From an uncultured Clostridia bacterium (GTDB lineage Bacteria > Bacillota > Clostridia > Christensenellales > CALVMC01), in contig CALVMC010000004.1 in NCBI GenBank assembly GCA_944342015.1, positions 90,102-154,101 of the forward strand: 64,000 bases of DNA, read 5' to 3'. Shown piece after piece: positions 28,933 to 37,523 of this stretch. A program made the translations under genes and the position numbers. The notes below the pieces were generated by a model. It did no database searches. It was not told the origin of the DNA and saw only the letters and a list, made by a program, of their open reading frames with translations. How positions within the stretch are numbered: position 1 is the first letter of the stretch; every line of letters begins with the position of its first letter.

Positions 28933-28961
28933 ATATTATTATTTAAATATAAATTTGTCAA
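28933..28961 (-). promoter_or_regulatory. Promoter of the giant surface protein gene
   Basis: -35 TTGACA (28961-28956, consensus) and -10 TAATAT (28938-28933), spacer 17 bp. Confidence 0.6.
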
Positions 28962-28976
28962 TACTTTGATAATAAA

Positions 28977-29030
28977 AAAGGGAAAATGGAAATTTTTGTC
29001 AAAAATAGCAAAAATAAGCATTTTCCCTTT
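28977..29030 (-). terminator. Terminator after hom
   Basis: A 12-bp outer stem (AAAGGGAAAATG/CATTTTCCCTTT) encloses a 30-nt loop that contains its own small ATTTTT/AAAAAT hairpin; a T-run follows on the minus strand. It is 7 nt after the hom stop codon. Confidence 0.75.
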
Positions 29031-29036
29031 AATTAA

Positions 29037-30305
29037 TTATCTTTCTACCCTGATAATATTGGAAACTTCTATAACATCGGGGAGTTTTTTGATTTCCGAA
29101 ACTGCATTCTGAATGGCTTTTTCGCAGGTTTTATGGGTTACGAAACAAAGAGGAACGACATTTTCTCCTTCCTTCTGCACCATTGTGGTAATGCTGATAT
29201 CGTACTTTCCGAGTATACCCGAAAGAGAAGCGAGAACGCCCGGTTTATCGTTCACGAGAAGCCTTATATAATATTCGCTTTCAAAGTCGGAAATAAAATT
29301 ACAATTATCTTTTCTCAGAACCTGAGGAAATCTTTTATGTCGCTCACTGAGTCCTGCATAAACGATATCGCTGACGATAGCGCTTCCTGTGGGCAAATCG
29401 CCTGCACCTCTTCCGTAAAGCATTATATCGTCCACAGCATCGCCTGAAATATAGACGGCGTTAAACGAACCTTTGACCGAAGACAAAGGATGGGTTTTAG
29501 GAATGAATACCGGATGAACACGGGCTTCTATACCCTTATCTGTTTTTTTACTGATACCGAGAAGTTTGATAGTGAGTCCGAACTCTTTTCCGAACTCTAT
29601 ATCGGCGTTTGTTATTTTCGTAATACCTTCTCTGTAAACGGCATTGACGGGAACGGCGGTTTTATAAGCCAAGGTCGATAGAATAGAAAGTTTATAACTT
29701 GCGTCATATCCTTCAACATCGGCTTCGGGATTTGCTTCGGCGTAGCCTAATTTCTGAGCGGTTTTCAAAACATCGCCGTAATCGGCTCCTTCATCGCTCA
29801 TTTTAGTGAGAATATAGTTTGTTGTGCCGTTTATAATACCTTTGATTGCGGTAATGGTGTTTGCCTGCATTGCGTCGTTAAGTGTTCTTATTACCGGAAC
29901 GCCGCCTGCGCAGGTTGCTTCGAAGTAGAGTCCCGCATTGCCCTTTTTTGCAGCCATTTCAAGCTCGGGCCAATTTTTTGAAAACAATTCTTTATTTGCG
30001 GTAACGATACTTTTCCCGGCTTCGAGTGACTGAATCAAAAATGTTTTTGCAGGCTCTATTCCACCGAAGAATTCTGCTACGACATTGATTTCGGGATTTG
30101 AAATTATATCGTTGATATCGGTAGTCAGAACCGATAACGGAACGCCTAATTTTTCGGCTTTCTTTTTATCCCTTTCCATAATTTTAATTATTTCAAGGGA
30201 AATTCCGTATTCTTCTTCGATACGGGACTTATTGTTTACTAATATTCTGTAAGTGCCGCCGCCGACGGTTCCGAGTCCTAAAAGGGCAACTCCGACTTTC
30301 TTCAT
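29037..30305 (-). CDS. hom: Homoserine dehydrogenase
   Basis: Reduces aspartate semialdehyde to homoserine, the branch step to threonine, methionine and isoleucine. The 422-residue enzyme has the NAD(P)-binding Rossmann motif GLGTVGGGTYRIL (about 10-22), the substrate region VTANKELFSKN and GIINGTTNYILTKM, the conserved EANPEADVEGYDASYKLSILS segment, and a C-terminal ACT domain (from about 345, YIRLLVNDKPGVLASLSGIL), which usually mediates feedback by threonine. It overlaps coaX by 4 nt; its GGAGG site lies within the coaX end. Confidence 0.96.
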   Translation of the reverse strand: MKKVGVALLGLGTVGGGTYRILVNNKSRIEEEYGISLEIIKIMERDKKKAEKLGVPLSVLTTDINDIISNPEINVVAEFFGGIEPAKTFLIQSLEAGKSIVTANKELFSKNWPELEMAAKKGNAGLYFEATCAGGVPVIRTLNDAMQANTITAIKGIINGTTNYILTKMSDEGADYGDVLKTAQKLGYAEANPEADVEGYDASYKLSILSTLAYKTAVPVNAVYREGITKITNADIEFGKEFGLTIKLLGISKKTDKGIEARVHPVFIPKTHPLSSVKGSFNAVYISGDAVDDIMLYGRGAGDLPTGSAIVSDIVYAGLSERHKRFPQVLRKDNCNFISDFESEYYIRLLVNDKPGVLASLSGILGKYDISITTMVQKEGENVVPLCFVTHKTCEKAIQNAVSEIKKLPDVIEVSNIIRVER

Positions 30306-31084
30306 AAATCCTCCTGTCTGTTCATGTCATAAAGAATTTTCAATCCTTTAAGGGTAAGAGTTTTATCGTAAATATCTATAATTTCTTTATTTTTGTTTTC
30401 TATAAGAGCGCTGAGTCCGCCTGTTGCTACAACCTTACAATCGTCGAAACCTGCTTCTTCTTTAATTTTTCTGATAATATATTCAACCATTCCCGTAAAA
30501 CCGTAGATTATACCTGACTGAATATTTGTTTCCGTGGTTCTTCCTATTACCTTTTCCGGGCGGTCGAGTTCCACTCTCGGAAGTTTTGAAGCGGTGTTTA
30601 CAAGAGCGTCGGCAGAACATTTTATACCGGGGGCAATTACCCCGCCTAAAAAGTCCCCTTTTTCGTTGACGACGGAAAAGGTTGTTGCAGAACCGAAATC
30701 AACCACGATTAAATTACCTTTATATATATTTCTTGCCGCAACGCAGTTTACTATTCTGTCGCTTCCGACATCTTTCGGATTAAGATATTTAATATTAAGA
30801 CCTGTTTTCATTCCGGGCCCTACGATTTTAGGTTGAAATTTAAAATAATATTTACACATATGTTCAATAGTGTAATTAAGCGTTGGTACAACGGAAGAAA
30901 TAATTACTCCGTTTATATCGTTTACAGAAACATTTATACCGTTAAGAAGCTCTATTACCACCATTCCGTATTCGTCCGCCGTTTTTTGAGTAGCAACGGA
31001 AAGTCGCCAGCTTCCCAGAAGTTTGCTTTTAGAATACAGTCCTATTTTCAAATTCGTATTACCTATATCGATTACCAACAACAT
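30302..31084 (-). CDS. coaX: Type III pantothenate kinase
   Basis: Phosphorylates pantothenate, the first step of coenzyme A synthesis. The 260-residue protein shows the ASKHA-fold motifs of CoaX: DIGNTNLKIGLY (5-16), GSDRIVNCVAA (about 107-117), DFGSATTFSVV (about 129-139), GGVIAPGI (about 147-154) and ATGGLSALI near the end. Type III kinases need a monovalent cation and are not inhibited by CoA. The gene follows the S-component gene after a 91-nt gap that contains a 33-bp tandem duplication, and overlaps hom. Confidence 0.95.
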   Translation of the reverse strand: MLLVIDIGNTNLKIGLYSKSKLLGSWRLSVATQKTADEYGMVVIELLNGINVSVNDINGVIISSVVPTLNYTIEHMCKYYFKFQPKIVGPGMKTGLNIKYLNPKDVGSDRIVNCVAARNIYKGNLIVVDFGSATTFSVVNEKGDFLGGVIAPGIKCSADALVNTASKLPRVELDRPEKVIGRTTETNIQSGIIYGFTGMVEYIIRKIKEEAGFDDCKVVATGGLSALIENKNKEIIDIYDKTLTLKGLKILYDMNRQEDL

Positions 31085-31112
31085 AGCTTGTCCCGCTTTT
31101 TAATATATTTTA

Positions 31113-31178
31113 AAAGTTTTATTTTCCGATACCGCCCTGCGCTATAAAGTTTTATTTTCCGATACCGCCCTGCGCTAT
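31113..31178. repeat. Tandem 33-bp duplication between the S-component gene and coaX
   Basis: Two exact head-to-tail copies, 31113-31145 and 31146-31178, each starting AAAGTTTTATTTTCCG and ending CTGCGCTAT. The second copy includes the stop codon of the S-component gene. The exact identity of the copies shows a recent slippage or unequal-crossover event (or an assembly artefact). Confidence 0.93.
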
Positions 31179-31999
31179 CTTATATTCTGAACCGTTCTTT
31201 TGACAGTCTTTTTATCTTTATCGGAAGAAAAGCCTGTAAATTCTTTATCTTCTGCTATATCTTCCTTTCCGTCTGCAAATGCCTTTTGGCAGGAAGATAA
31301 ATCGGTTACCGTACTGTTTTCAATGCAAGTTTTATTTTCGAACTCAACTTTATCCGATAAATCCTTTTTGCTTTCGGTATCGTCCACTGCATTTTTACAA
31401 ATGCTGTTTTCCTTTTCCGGTTTTTTAATCAAAGATCTGCCGAGCATTTTTTTAACCGCAGCCACAATCGGCGGGGCGATAATTGCGCATACTATTATCT
31501 CGATAACGAAGTTTAATGCAAGAAGTCCCGTAAGAAACTCCGTCGAAATAACCGTACCCCCTACTTCCTTATCGAAATAAAGAGCCCAGAGCATAAACAC
31601 GACGAGAAATGTATTTGTTATAACTCCCGAAACAGTACTTATAACGGAAGCGAAATACTCTTTGCCCTTTTTATTTTTCAGAAGTTTTTTAAGCCCTTCA
31701 TAAACCCAATAAATCACAGGACCTATGAAAAGTCTCGGAAGAACCGATACCAAAGGATTCCTGAACAGCACCGCAAGCGGAGAAACCGGAAAAAGCAAAC
31801 TGAACAAACAGCTCATAAGTCCCAAAGCGGCGGAGTTCAAAAGTGCCGATTTAAATCCCAATGTCTGACTTGCTATAATTACCGGAATAAGCATAAGTAC
31901 CGCAAGACTTACAGGCCCTATTGAAATCGGAATTGCCATAAATACTATTGCAAGAGCGATAAGTACTGCGTTTACGGCAATAAACATTGATTTTTTCAT
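31175..31999 (-). CDS. ECF transporter S component, probably pantothenate
   Basis: The 274-residue protein has about six hydrophobic helices in residues 1-185 (AVNAVLIALAIVFMAIPISIGPVSLAVLML, FVIEIIVCAIIAPPIVAAVKKML) with the organisation of ECF substrate-binding S components. A charged, disordered tail of about 85 residues follows that is not part of the usual fold. The gene is directly upstream of coaX, which suggests pantothenate as substrate, but the family alone would not say so. A GAGGTG site precedes the ATG. The tail may be a lineage-specific extension; its role is unknown. Confidence 0.78.
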   Translation of the reverse strand: MKKSMFIAVNAVLIALAIVFMAIPISIGPVSLAVLMLIPVIIASQTLGFKSALLNSAALGLMSCLFSLLFPVSPLAVLFRNPLVSVLPRLFIGPVIYWVYEGLKKLLKNKKGKEYFASVISTVSGVITNTFLVVFMLWALYFDKEVGGTVISTEFLTGLLALNFVIEIIVCAIIAPPIVAAVKKMLGRSLIKKPEKENSICKNAVDDTESKKDLSDKVEFENKTCIENSTVTDLSSCQKAFADGKEDIAEDKEFTGFSSDKDKKTVKRTVQNIR

Positions 32000-32018
32000 A
32001 ATACACCTCGCTTAAATT

Positions 32019-32100
32019 CGTTATAGTAACGATATTTATCGAAAAGATTACTCCTTGCACAATACAATCCGTAAAGGTATCGTTTTATCCGTGCAATTTG
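32019..32100 (-). ncRNA. Candidate structured 5' leader of the S-component transcript
   Basis: The promoter is followed by a leader of about 105 nt. On the minus strand TTGCAC (32100-side) pairs with GTGCAA at 32060-32055 to close a 30-nt interior, and then two overlapping perfect stems occur: CGATA/TATCG at 32041-32030 and CGTTA/TAACG at 32031-32019, which share bases and so could be mutually exclusive. This is suggestive of a cis-regulatory RNA. I do not recognise a known riboswitch class. Confidence 0.4.
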
Positions 32101-32108
32101 TTTTATAG

Positions 32109-32137
32109 ATTATATCAAAAAATAATTTATTTATCAA
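32109..32137 (-). promoter_or_regulatory. Promoter of the S component-coaX-hom transcript
   Basis: -35 TTGATA (32137-32132) and -10 TATAAT (32114-32109), spacer exactly 17 bp. The 32140-32343 stretch beyond it has no gene I can support. Confidence 0.75.
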
Positions 32138-32343
32138 GCATTTAAATATAAAGCGCAACGGTATCGGATACAGTATATGCAAAAAGGAAAGCTCTGTTGA
32201 AAAGCGGTAAAAAGTTTCAAAAACATGCCGTTTGAAATTAATAATTTACGGCAAAACACAAAAAGCGATTTTTATTAATCGATACTCTGTTTTAAAACCG
32301 AAATAAGGCAATCGATAAAAATAAATAATAAATTTTTAAAATT

Positions 32344-32805
32344 TCAGTTCATCATAATTAGAATATAACTGTTTACCGTAAGAAATGCAATCCATAAAAG
32401 GACGAAGAAAAAAGAAGCCGCCGCCTGTCTGTTTGTTTTTAAAAGTCTGCACTCGAAATAAGCCGTCATGGAAAACTGCAAAACGGCGATTACGAAAGAC
32501 AAGGCAAGGTTATGAAAAAAGAAAAAAACCACGGTAAAAGCTATATTAAGCAATTCGAAAAAAACTATATACAAGTAATCTTTTCCTTTTGCCCGTCCCA
32601 CAAACATAGCGGCAATGGTATAAGCGATAAAAAGATAAACAAGACCCCATAAAAGGGCGACTACGGTTGCGTCGGGAATAAAAGGCGGTTTGTTAAGATT
32701 GATATAAAAATCATCTATGCGGACAAATACCGAAGATAAAAAAGCAAAGCAAATAACCGCAAACATTCCGAGAACCAAAGCCCAAAGCCATTTAATAGTT
32801 TTCAT
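32344..32805 (-). CDS. tspO: TspO/MBR family membrane protein
   Basis: The protein of 153 residues has five transmembrane helices. It has the TspO features NLNKPPFIPDATVVALLWGLVYLFIAYTIA (from about residue 36), and the C-terminal LLWIAFLTVNSYILIMMN. TspO proteins bind porphyrins and related ligands; their physiological role in bacteria is debated. I place the start at 32805, behind a GGAGAG site, because a longer reading frame would extend upstream through the promoter at 32830-32858. Confidence 0.82.
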   Translation of the reverse strand: MKTIKWLWALVLGMFAVICFAFLSSVFVRIDDFYINLNKPPFIPDATVVALLWGLVYLFIAYTIAAMFVGRAKGKDYLYIVFFELLNIAFTVVFFFFHNLALSFVIAVLQFSMTAYFECRLLKTNRQAAASFFFVLLWIAFLTVNSYILIMMN

Positions 32806-32829
32806 ACACTCTCCGAAAAATAAACCCGT

Positions 32830-32858
32830 TATATAAGTATATTTAACCGATTTATCAA
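32830..32858 (-). promoter_or_regulatory. Promoter of tspO
   Basis: -35 TTGATA (32858-32853) and -10 TATATA (32835-32830) with a 17-bp spacer; it fixes the tspO start downstream of it. Confidence 0.55.
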
Positions 32859-32931
32859 TGAGAACTTTAAAACAGCGCAAAAATAAATTTAAGTATTTTG
32901 AAAAATATTAATATACAGACTTTAATAGAAT

Positions 32932-32956
32932 AAAAAAGCCGGATTAATCCGGCTTT
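32932..32956 (-). terminator. Terminator after the SDR gene
   Basis: Perfect palindromic stem AAAGCCGGATT/AATCCGGCTTT followed on the minus strand by further T, 21 nt after the SDR stop codon. Confidence 0.88.
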
Positions 32957-32976
32957 ATGTTAAATTATAATTTATT

Positions 32977-33702
32977 TCAGATGTGATATCCGCCGTTCAC
33001 TCCTATAATCTGTCCTGTAATAAAGGAAGCCTTATCGGAAAGTAAGAATCCAACAGTATTTGCTACATCGGTATCTTTACCTATTCTTTCAAGGGGTGTT
33101 TCCTCGATAAGTTTCCTTCTTATTTCCGAATCGAAATCGAACATATCGGTATCGATAACTCCGGGCGTGACGCAGTTTACCCGTATACCCGATGGTGCAA
33201 GTTCTTTTGCAAGCGACTTTGTAAGGGCTATAAGACCGCCTTTGCTTGCAGAGTAAACGCTTTCCATGCTCGCCCCGCACTCTCCCCACATCGAAGATAT
33301 AAAGACAACGGAACCGGACTTGCGGTTAATCATATGTTCAACTGCTTCCTTGGTCGTAAAGAATGCGCCTTTAAGGTTGCAGTCCATAACATAATCGTAT
33401 TCGTTTTCGGTAACGAACTGAACAAGGCTGTAACTTGAAACACCGGAATTGTTTACGAGTGCGTCTATTTTATGATATCGGCTGATTATATAATCAATCA
33501 TTTTTTTGATATCTTTTAAATCGGTGATATCGGCAAAAACGGCTTCTGCGGTTTTTCCTTTTTCACGAAGCTCTTTTTCGAGGGCCTTTGCCTGCTTTTC
33601 GCTTTTATTGTAATTAATTATAACGGCATAATCTTCGGAAAGACGCCTGCATATCGCTGCGCCTATTCCTTTTCCACCGCCCGTAACAAGTGCAACTTTC
33701 AT
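32977..33702 (-). CDS. SDR-family oxidoreductase, 3-oxoacyl-ACP reductase (FabG)-like
   Basis: The 241-residue protein is a classical short-chain dehydrogenase: TGGGKGIGAAICRRL cofactor loop (7-21), NNSGVS (about 87-92), and catalytic Ser and YxxxK in ISSMWGECGASMESVYSASK (about 138-157), with a C-terminal GQIIGVNGGYHI typical of FabG. FabG reduces 3-oxoacyl-ACP with NADPH, but FabG-like SDRs are also involved in other reductions and this gene is not in a fab cluster. Its ATG lies at the expected transcription start and no Shine-Dalgarno is present, so the message is probably leaderless. Confidence 0.85.
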   Translation of the reverse strand: MKVALVTGGGKGIGAAICRRLSEDYAVIINYNKSEKQAKALEKELREKGKTAEAVFADITDLKDIKKMIDYIISRYHKIDALVNNSGVSSYSLVQFVTENEYDYVMDCNLKGAFFTTKEAVEHMINRKSGSVVFISSMWGECGASMESVYSASKGGLIALTKSLAKELAPSGIRVNCVTPGVIDTDMFDFDSEIRRKLIEETPLERIGKDTDVANTVGFLLSDKASFITGQIIGVNGGYHI

Positions 33703-33708
33703 AATTAA

Positions 33709-33737
33709 AGTTTACAGTGAATAGATAATTTTGTCAA
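33709..33737 (-). promoter_or_regulatory. Promoter of the SDR gene (leaderless transcript predicted)
   Basis: -35 TTGACA (33737-33732) and -10 TAAACT (33714-33709), spacer 17 bp. The start codon begins 7 bp downstream of the -10, where transcription should begin. Confidence 0.7.
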
Positions 33738-33908
33738 TAGCGAATTTAAAACCATATCCCATATTAATCGTTTGATTTCAAATAGAAAATAGAATTATCC
33801 GAAAAGAACGATAAACGGCAAAATATTTTTAAAATAATTAACCGAAATTTTAAAAAACAATTTTTAAGTCATAAACTCGCTTTTTCTTACATAGATACAT
33901 ATAGCGAC

Positions 33909-33938
33909 AAAAAAAAGTCCGGATTAAAACCGGACTTT
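33909..33938 (-). terminator. Terminator after the Cys-rich peptide gene
   Basis: Nine-bp stem AAAGTCCGG/CCGGACTTT with a 7-nt loop and a following T-run on the minus strand. A second hairpin (CCCC/GGGG, about 33943-33956) sits just upstream of it. Confidence 0.85.
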
Positions 33939-34027
33939 CCCTCCCCATATCCGGGGTTCTTCTTCCCGTTATTCAACGGACGCAGAATGCAGTATATTAA
34001 AAATCTTTTGTATTATGTAGCTTAATC

Positions 34028-34216
34028 TTACTTGCAGCCGTTAAAGCCGTAACCGCAGTCGTCTTTGCCGCAGCAACAGCAAAGGATAATGAGTAACGGA
34101 AGAATGTCGCATAAACAATTTGATTTGTTACAGCCGTCATTATTTCCGCCGCATCCGCAGCAGCATAAAAGTATTATAAGCCATAAGCAATCGCAACCGC
34201 CAAAGCAATTATTCAT
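34028..34216 (-). CDS. Tiny Cys/Gly-rich protein with two hydrophobic-Cys repeats
   Basis: A 62-residue protein not recognised by me. It contains 17 cysteines arranged as two units: a hydrophobic stretch ending in a Cys cluster (CLWLIILLCCCGCGG, then CDILPLLIILCCCCGKDDCG). A strong AAGGAGG site sits 9 nt before the ATG at 34216; an upstream in-frame start would ignore it. The gene has its own terminator. The two hydrophobic runs could be short membrane segments; metal binding or disulfide cross-linking is possible but not shown. It is divergent from glyS. Confidence 0.7.
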   Translation of the reverse strand: MNNCFGGCDCLWLIILLCCCGCGGNNDGCNKSNCLCDILPLLIILCCCCGKDDCGYGFNGCK

Positions 34217-34299
34217 AAGTTTTACCTCCTTAGATTTCAGCAATTTTTTTTGCCTTATATTTCACAATACGCAAAAAAAGATTAAAGTGTTACCCGTGC

Positions 34300-34328
34300 T
34301 TGACAAAGAAGTTAAAAACTTTTAACAT
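34300..34328 (+). promoter_or_regulatory. Promoter of glyS
   Basis: -35 TTGACA (34300-34305, consensus) and -10 TAACAT (34323-34328), spacer 17 bp. The leader of about 80 nt has no T-box-like structure that I could recognise. Confidence 0.6.
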
Positions 34329-34417
34329 AGAATATATTCTTTAAAAGTACAGATTATGTATTAAATCAAAAAAGAACTATATAAGTATATAAAAATATAT
34401 GTTAAAAGGTGTATAAT

Positions 34418-35812
34418 ATGGCGTCAAAATCAAAAGTTACAATGGAAAAACTCGTAAACCTTTGTAAAAACAGAGGTTTTATTTATGCAGGAAGCGAAAT
34501 TTACGGCGGACTTGCAAATACCTGGGACTACGGTCCTTTGGGTGTAGAACTTAAAAACAATGTAAAAAAAGAATGGTGGTCTTCTTTCGTGCAAGGCTCG
34601 CCGTACAATGTAGGCGTCGATTGCGCTATTTTAATGAATCCGAAAGTATGGGAAGCAAGCGGTCATATAGGCGGATTTTCCGACCCTCTTATGGACTGCA
34701 AAACCTGTAAGACACGACACAGAGCCGACAATTTAATAGAAAATTATATTGAAAAACATAATCTTAAAATATCGCCCGCAGGCTGGTCACTTAAAAAAAT
34801 GGAAGAGTTCATAAAAGAAAAAGATATAAAATGTCCTGACTGCGGCGGAAATGATTTTACTTCTATAAGACAGTTCAATCTTATGTTCAAAACCTTTCAG
34901 GGTGTAACCGAAGACAGCGCAAACATAGTTTATTTAAGACCTGAAACTGCGCAAGGAATATTTGTTAATTTTAAAAATGTTCAGAGAACGAGCAGACTCA
35001 AAGTACCTTTCGGAATAGGACAGATAGGAAAAAGTTTCAGAAACGAAATAACGCCCGGCAATTTTACATTCAGAACAAGAGAGTTCGAGCAAATGGAACT
35101 TGAATTTTTCTGTAAGCCGGGAACCGATCTCGAATGGTTTTCCTACTGGAAAGACTTTTGCAAAAACTGGCTTTTGAATCTCGGGATAAAGGAAAGCAAT
35201 TTAAAACTCAGAGACCACGAAAAAGAAGAGCTGTCACACTACTCCAACGCAACGACCGATTTTGAATTTTTATTCCCCTTCGGCTGGGGCGAACTTTGGG
35301 GAATTGCCGACAGAACGGATTTTGACCTTAAAGCACACGCAAGAGTAAGCGGAGAAAATATGGAATACACCGATCCCGAAACAAACGAAAAATATATTCC
35401 CTATGTAATCGAACCTTCTCTCGGCGCAGACAGAATGACTCTTGCTTTCTTGTGTAACGCTTATGACGAAGAAGAAGTGGACGGCGAAACAAGAGTTGTA
35501 TTAAGACTCGACGCAAGGCTTGCTCCCTTTAAAGCCGCAGTACTTCCCTTGCAAAAGAAACTGTCCGAAAAAGCAGTCGGAATTTACAGGGATTTATCAA
35601 AGTTTATGAATATATCGTATGACGAAAGCGCAAGTATAGGAAAAAGATACCGCCGTCAGGACGAAATAGGAACCCCCTACTGTATTACCGTTGACTTCGA
35701 TACTATTGAAGATAATACCGTTACCGTAAGAGAGCGTGACACAATGTCGCAAATTAGGATATCGGCAGACAGACTTAAAGAATTTCTGTTCAAGGAAATA
35801 GAAAAAAGGTAA
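34418..35812 (+). CDS. glyS: Glycyl-tRNA synthetase (single-chain, class II)
   Basis: Charges tRNA-Gly. At 464 residues it is the homodimeric GRS1-type enzyme, not the two-subunit GlyQ/GlyS form. Seen are the N-terminal [33 protein letters not shown], two CxxC sites (CKTCKT and CPDCGG), [15 protein letters not shown], motif 2 [33 protein letters not shown], and an anticodon-binding C-terminal domain (from about 370). The start at 34418 has an AAAGGTG site. It is monocistronic with its own promoter and terminator. Confidence 0.97.
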   Translation: MASKSKVTMEKLVNLCKNRGFIYAGSEIYGGLANTWDYGPLGVELKNNVKKEWWSSFVQGSPYNVGVDCAILMNPKVWEASGHIGGFSDPLMDCKTCKTRHRADNLIENYIEKHNLKISPAGWSLKKMEEFIKEKDIKCPDCGGNDFTSIRQFNLMFKTFQGVTEDSANIVYLRPETAQGIFVNFKNVQRTSRLKVPFGIGQIGKSFRNEITPGNFTFRTREFEQMELEFFCKPGTDLEWFSYWKDFCKNWLLNLGIKESNLKLRDHEKEELSHYSNATTDFEFLFPFGWGELWGIADRTDFDLKAHARVSGENMEYTDPETNEKYIPYVIEPSLGADRMTLAFLCNAYDEEEVDGETRVVLRLDARLAPFKAAVLPLQKKLSEKAVGIYRDLSKFMNISYDESASIGKRYRRQDEIGTPYCITVDFDTIEDNTVTVRERDTMSQIRISADRLKEFLFKEIEKR

Positions 35813-35819
35813 TCGTAAT

Positions 35820-35849
35820 AAAAAAAGACCGCAGTTGCGGTCTTTTTTT
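35820..35849. terminator. Bidirectional terminator
   Basis: Stem AAAAAGACCGCA/TGCGGTCTTTTT with a tight loop, between the convergent glyS and ilvE. Confidence 0.92.
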
Positions 35850-35860
35850 ATTTATTGAAG

Positions 35861-36916
35861 TTAATTTAACTTTACAACCCAACCAAAGTCGTCCTTAACT
35901 TTGCCGTTTTGAATACCTGTAAGTTTATCGTAAGCGTATTTTGTTATCGGCCCCATGATATTATCGTTGATAACTATATCCTCGCCTTTATAGGATAAAA
36001 CGCCGACAGGACTTACGACAGCAGCGGTTCCCGAACCGAAAGCTTCGGTAAGTTTTCCTTTTTTAGCGGCTTTTACGACTTCGTCGATAGTAACCGTTCT
36101 TTCCTGAACTTCGTATCCGTCCGCTCTTAGCATTTTTATAATGCTGTCTCTTGTGATACCGGGAAGAATACTTCCGCAAAGAGCGGGAGTCACAACGGTT
36201 TTACCGAATACGAAAAACATATTCATACTACCGACTTCTTCTATATTTTTTCTTTTTTTGGCGTCAAGCCATAAAACCTGATCGTAACCTTTTTTATTAG
36301 CCAATTCGCCCGCAAGAAGACTTGCAGCGTAATTACCCATACATTTTGCTTCCCCTGTACCGCCGATAGGAGCTCTTACATATTCGTTTTCTACATAAAT
36401 TTTAGTCGGGGCAAGACCGTGGGCATAATAACTGCCGACAGGCGAAAGGATAACGAAGAATTTGTATTTATGGCTTGCATGAACTCCTAAAACCGGTTCA
36501 GTGCCTATCATTGTAGGACGGATATAAAGGGATCGGCCGCCTCCTACCGGAATCCAGTCTTTTTCAAGAAGAACAAGTTCTTTAAGGGCTTCATAAACGG
36601 TTTTTTCATCGAGTTCGGGCATACAGAGTCTTTTTGCGCTGTTATTCATTCTTTTTATGTTATCGGTAGGTCTGAACATGGTTATTGTGCCGTTCTCGTC
36701 TTTGTAAGCCTTTAAACCTTCGAATATACCTTGTCCGTAATGAAGGCAAGTCGTCGAAGGATCCAATGAAAATTCTTTATTAGGGCAAATACAAGGCTCC
36801 GACCATGCTCCGTTATCGTAATCCATAACGAGCATATAATCGGTAAAATATTTGCCGAAACCGAGGTTATTGAAATCAGGTTTGATTTTTTTCTCTTTTA
36901 CATTTACTATTTTCAT
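35861..36916 (-). CDS. ilvE: Branched-chain amino acid aminotransferase
   Basis: PLP enzyme making or degrading leucine, isoleucine and valine by transamination with 2-oxoglutarate/glutamate. The 351-residue protein fits the longer BCAT type (eukaryote-like class): LHYGQGIFEGLKAY (58-71), FRPTDNIKRMNNSAKRLCMP, the PLP-lysine region GGTGEAKCMGNYAASL (Lys191), WLDAKKRKNIEEVGSMNMFFV, and LTEAFGSGTAAVVSPVG. It is last in a cluster aminotransferase-tyrS-yigZ-ilvE; only 13 nt separate it from yigZ. Confidence 0.95.
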   Translation of the reverse strand: MKIVNVKEKKIKPDFNNLGFGKYFTDYMLVMDYDNGAWSEPCICPNKEFSLDPSTTCLHYGQGIFEGLKAYKDENGTITMFRPTDNIKRMNNSAKRLCMPELDEKTVYEALKELVLLEKDWIPVGGGRSLYIRPTMIGTEPVLGVHASHKYKFFVILSPVGSYYAHGLAPTKIYVENEYVRAPIGGTGEAKCMGNYAASLLAGELANKKGYDQVLWLDAKKRKNIEEVGSMNMFFVFGKTVVTPALCGSILPGITRDSIIKMLRADGYEVQERTVTIDEVVKAAKKGKLTEAFGSGTAAVVSPVGVLSYKGEDIVINDNIMGPITKYAYDKLTGIQNGKVKDDFGWVVKLN

Positions 36917-36929
36917 AATGATACTCCTA

Positions 36930-37523
36930 TTAAAAATTTATCCATTCTCTTCCGCAATTCCTGACGGTAACATTGAAATATTTCAACATATCGTTTAAAG
37001 TCGAATCGCCGTCTTTTTCAGCAACTGTAAAAATTGCCGAAGAGTTGTATACTTCTTTTAAAATTTTGCCCCTCCCTTTCAAAAGAGCTTTTTTAAAAGC
37101 CGCACCGTCTTTTAAAGAAAGGGTAAGTTCCGAAATCTTGCAAAGGGTGAGAGTGCAAATTTCGGCATTTTCAACGGCATTTGCCGCAGCCTTTGCATAA
37201 GCCGCAGAAAGGTTTGCCGCCCCGAGTTTGATACCGCCGAAATATCTCACGACAGCGACAACGACATTTTCAAGTTCTTTTGCTTCTATAATTTTCATTA
37301 TCGGAGCTCCCGCCGTCTTTTGCGGTTCCTTGTCGTCATATTGTCTTATTCCGTCCGGCGTTTTGCATGCGTAACAAATATGACGGGCGTCTTTATATTC
37401 TTTTTTCAGTTTTTCGATAAAAGATTTTATTTCTTCGAAGCTGTCGGCTCTTTTTGCAAAAGCGATAAATTCGGATTTTTTTTCGGTATAAATTCCCTTA
37501 CCTTCTTTTGAAACGGTTTTCAT
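36930..37523 (-). CDS. YigZ/IMPACT family protein
   Basis: A 197-residue protein of the YigZ family, named for the mammalian IMPACT protein. The N-terminal domain shows KKSEFIAFAKRADSFEEIKSFIEKLKKEYKDARHICYA and DDKEPQKTAGAPIM, VVAVVRYFGGIKLGAANLSAAYAKAA, the standard signatures. The bacterial role is unclear, with links to translation control. Its ATG shares a base with the tyrS stop, indicating coupled translation. Confidence 0.93.
   Translation of the reverse strand: MKTVSKEGKGIYTEKKSEFIAFAKRADSFEEIKSFIEKLKKEYKDARHICYACKTPDGIRQYDDKEPQKTAGAPIMKIIEAKELENVVVAVVRYFGGIKLGAANLSAAYAKAAANAVENAEICTLTLCKISELTLSLKDGAAFKKALLKGRGKILKEVYNSSAIFTVAEKDGDSTLNDMLKYFNVTVRNCGREWINF

Noticed and set aside
34329..34417. 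T-box leader for glyS
   Set aside because: The leader is only about 80 nt and has no conserved T-box sequence or terminator pair; the tyrS cluster likewise shows none.
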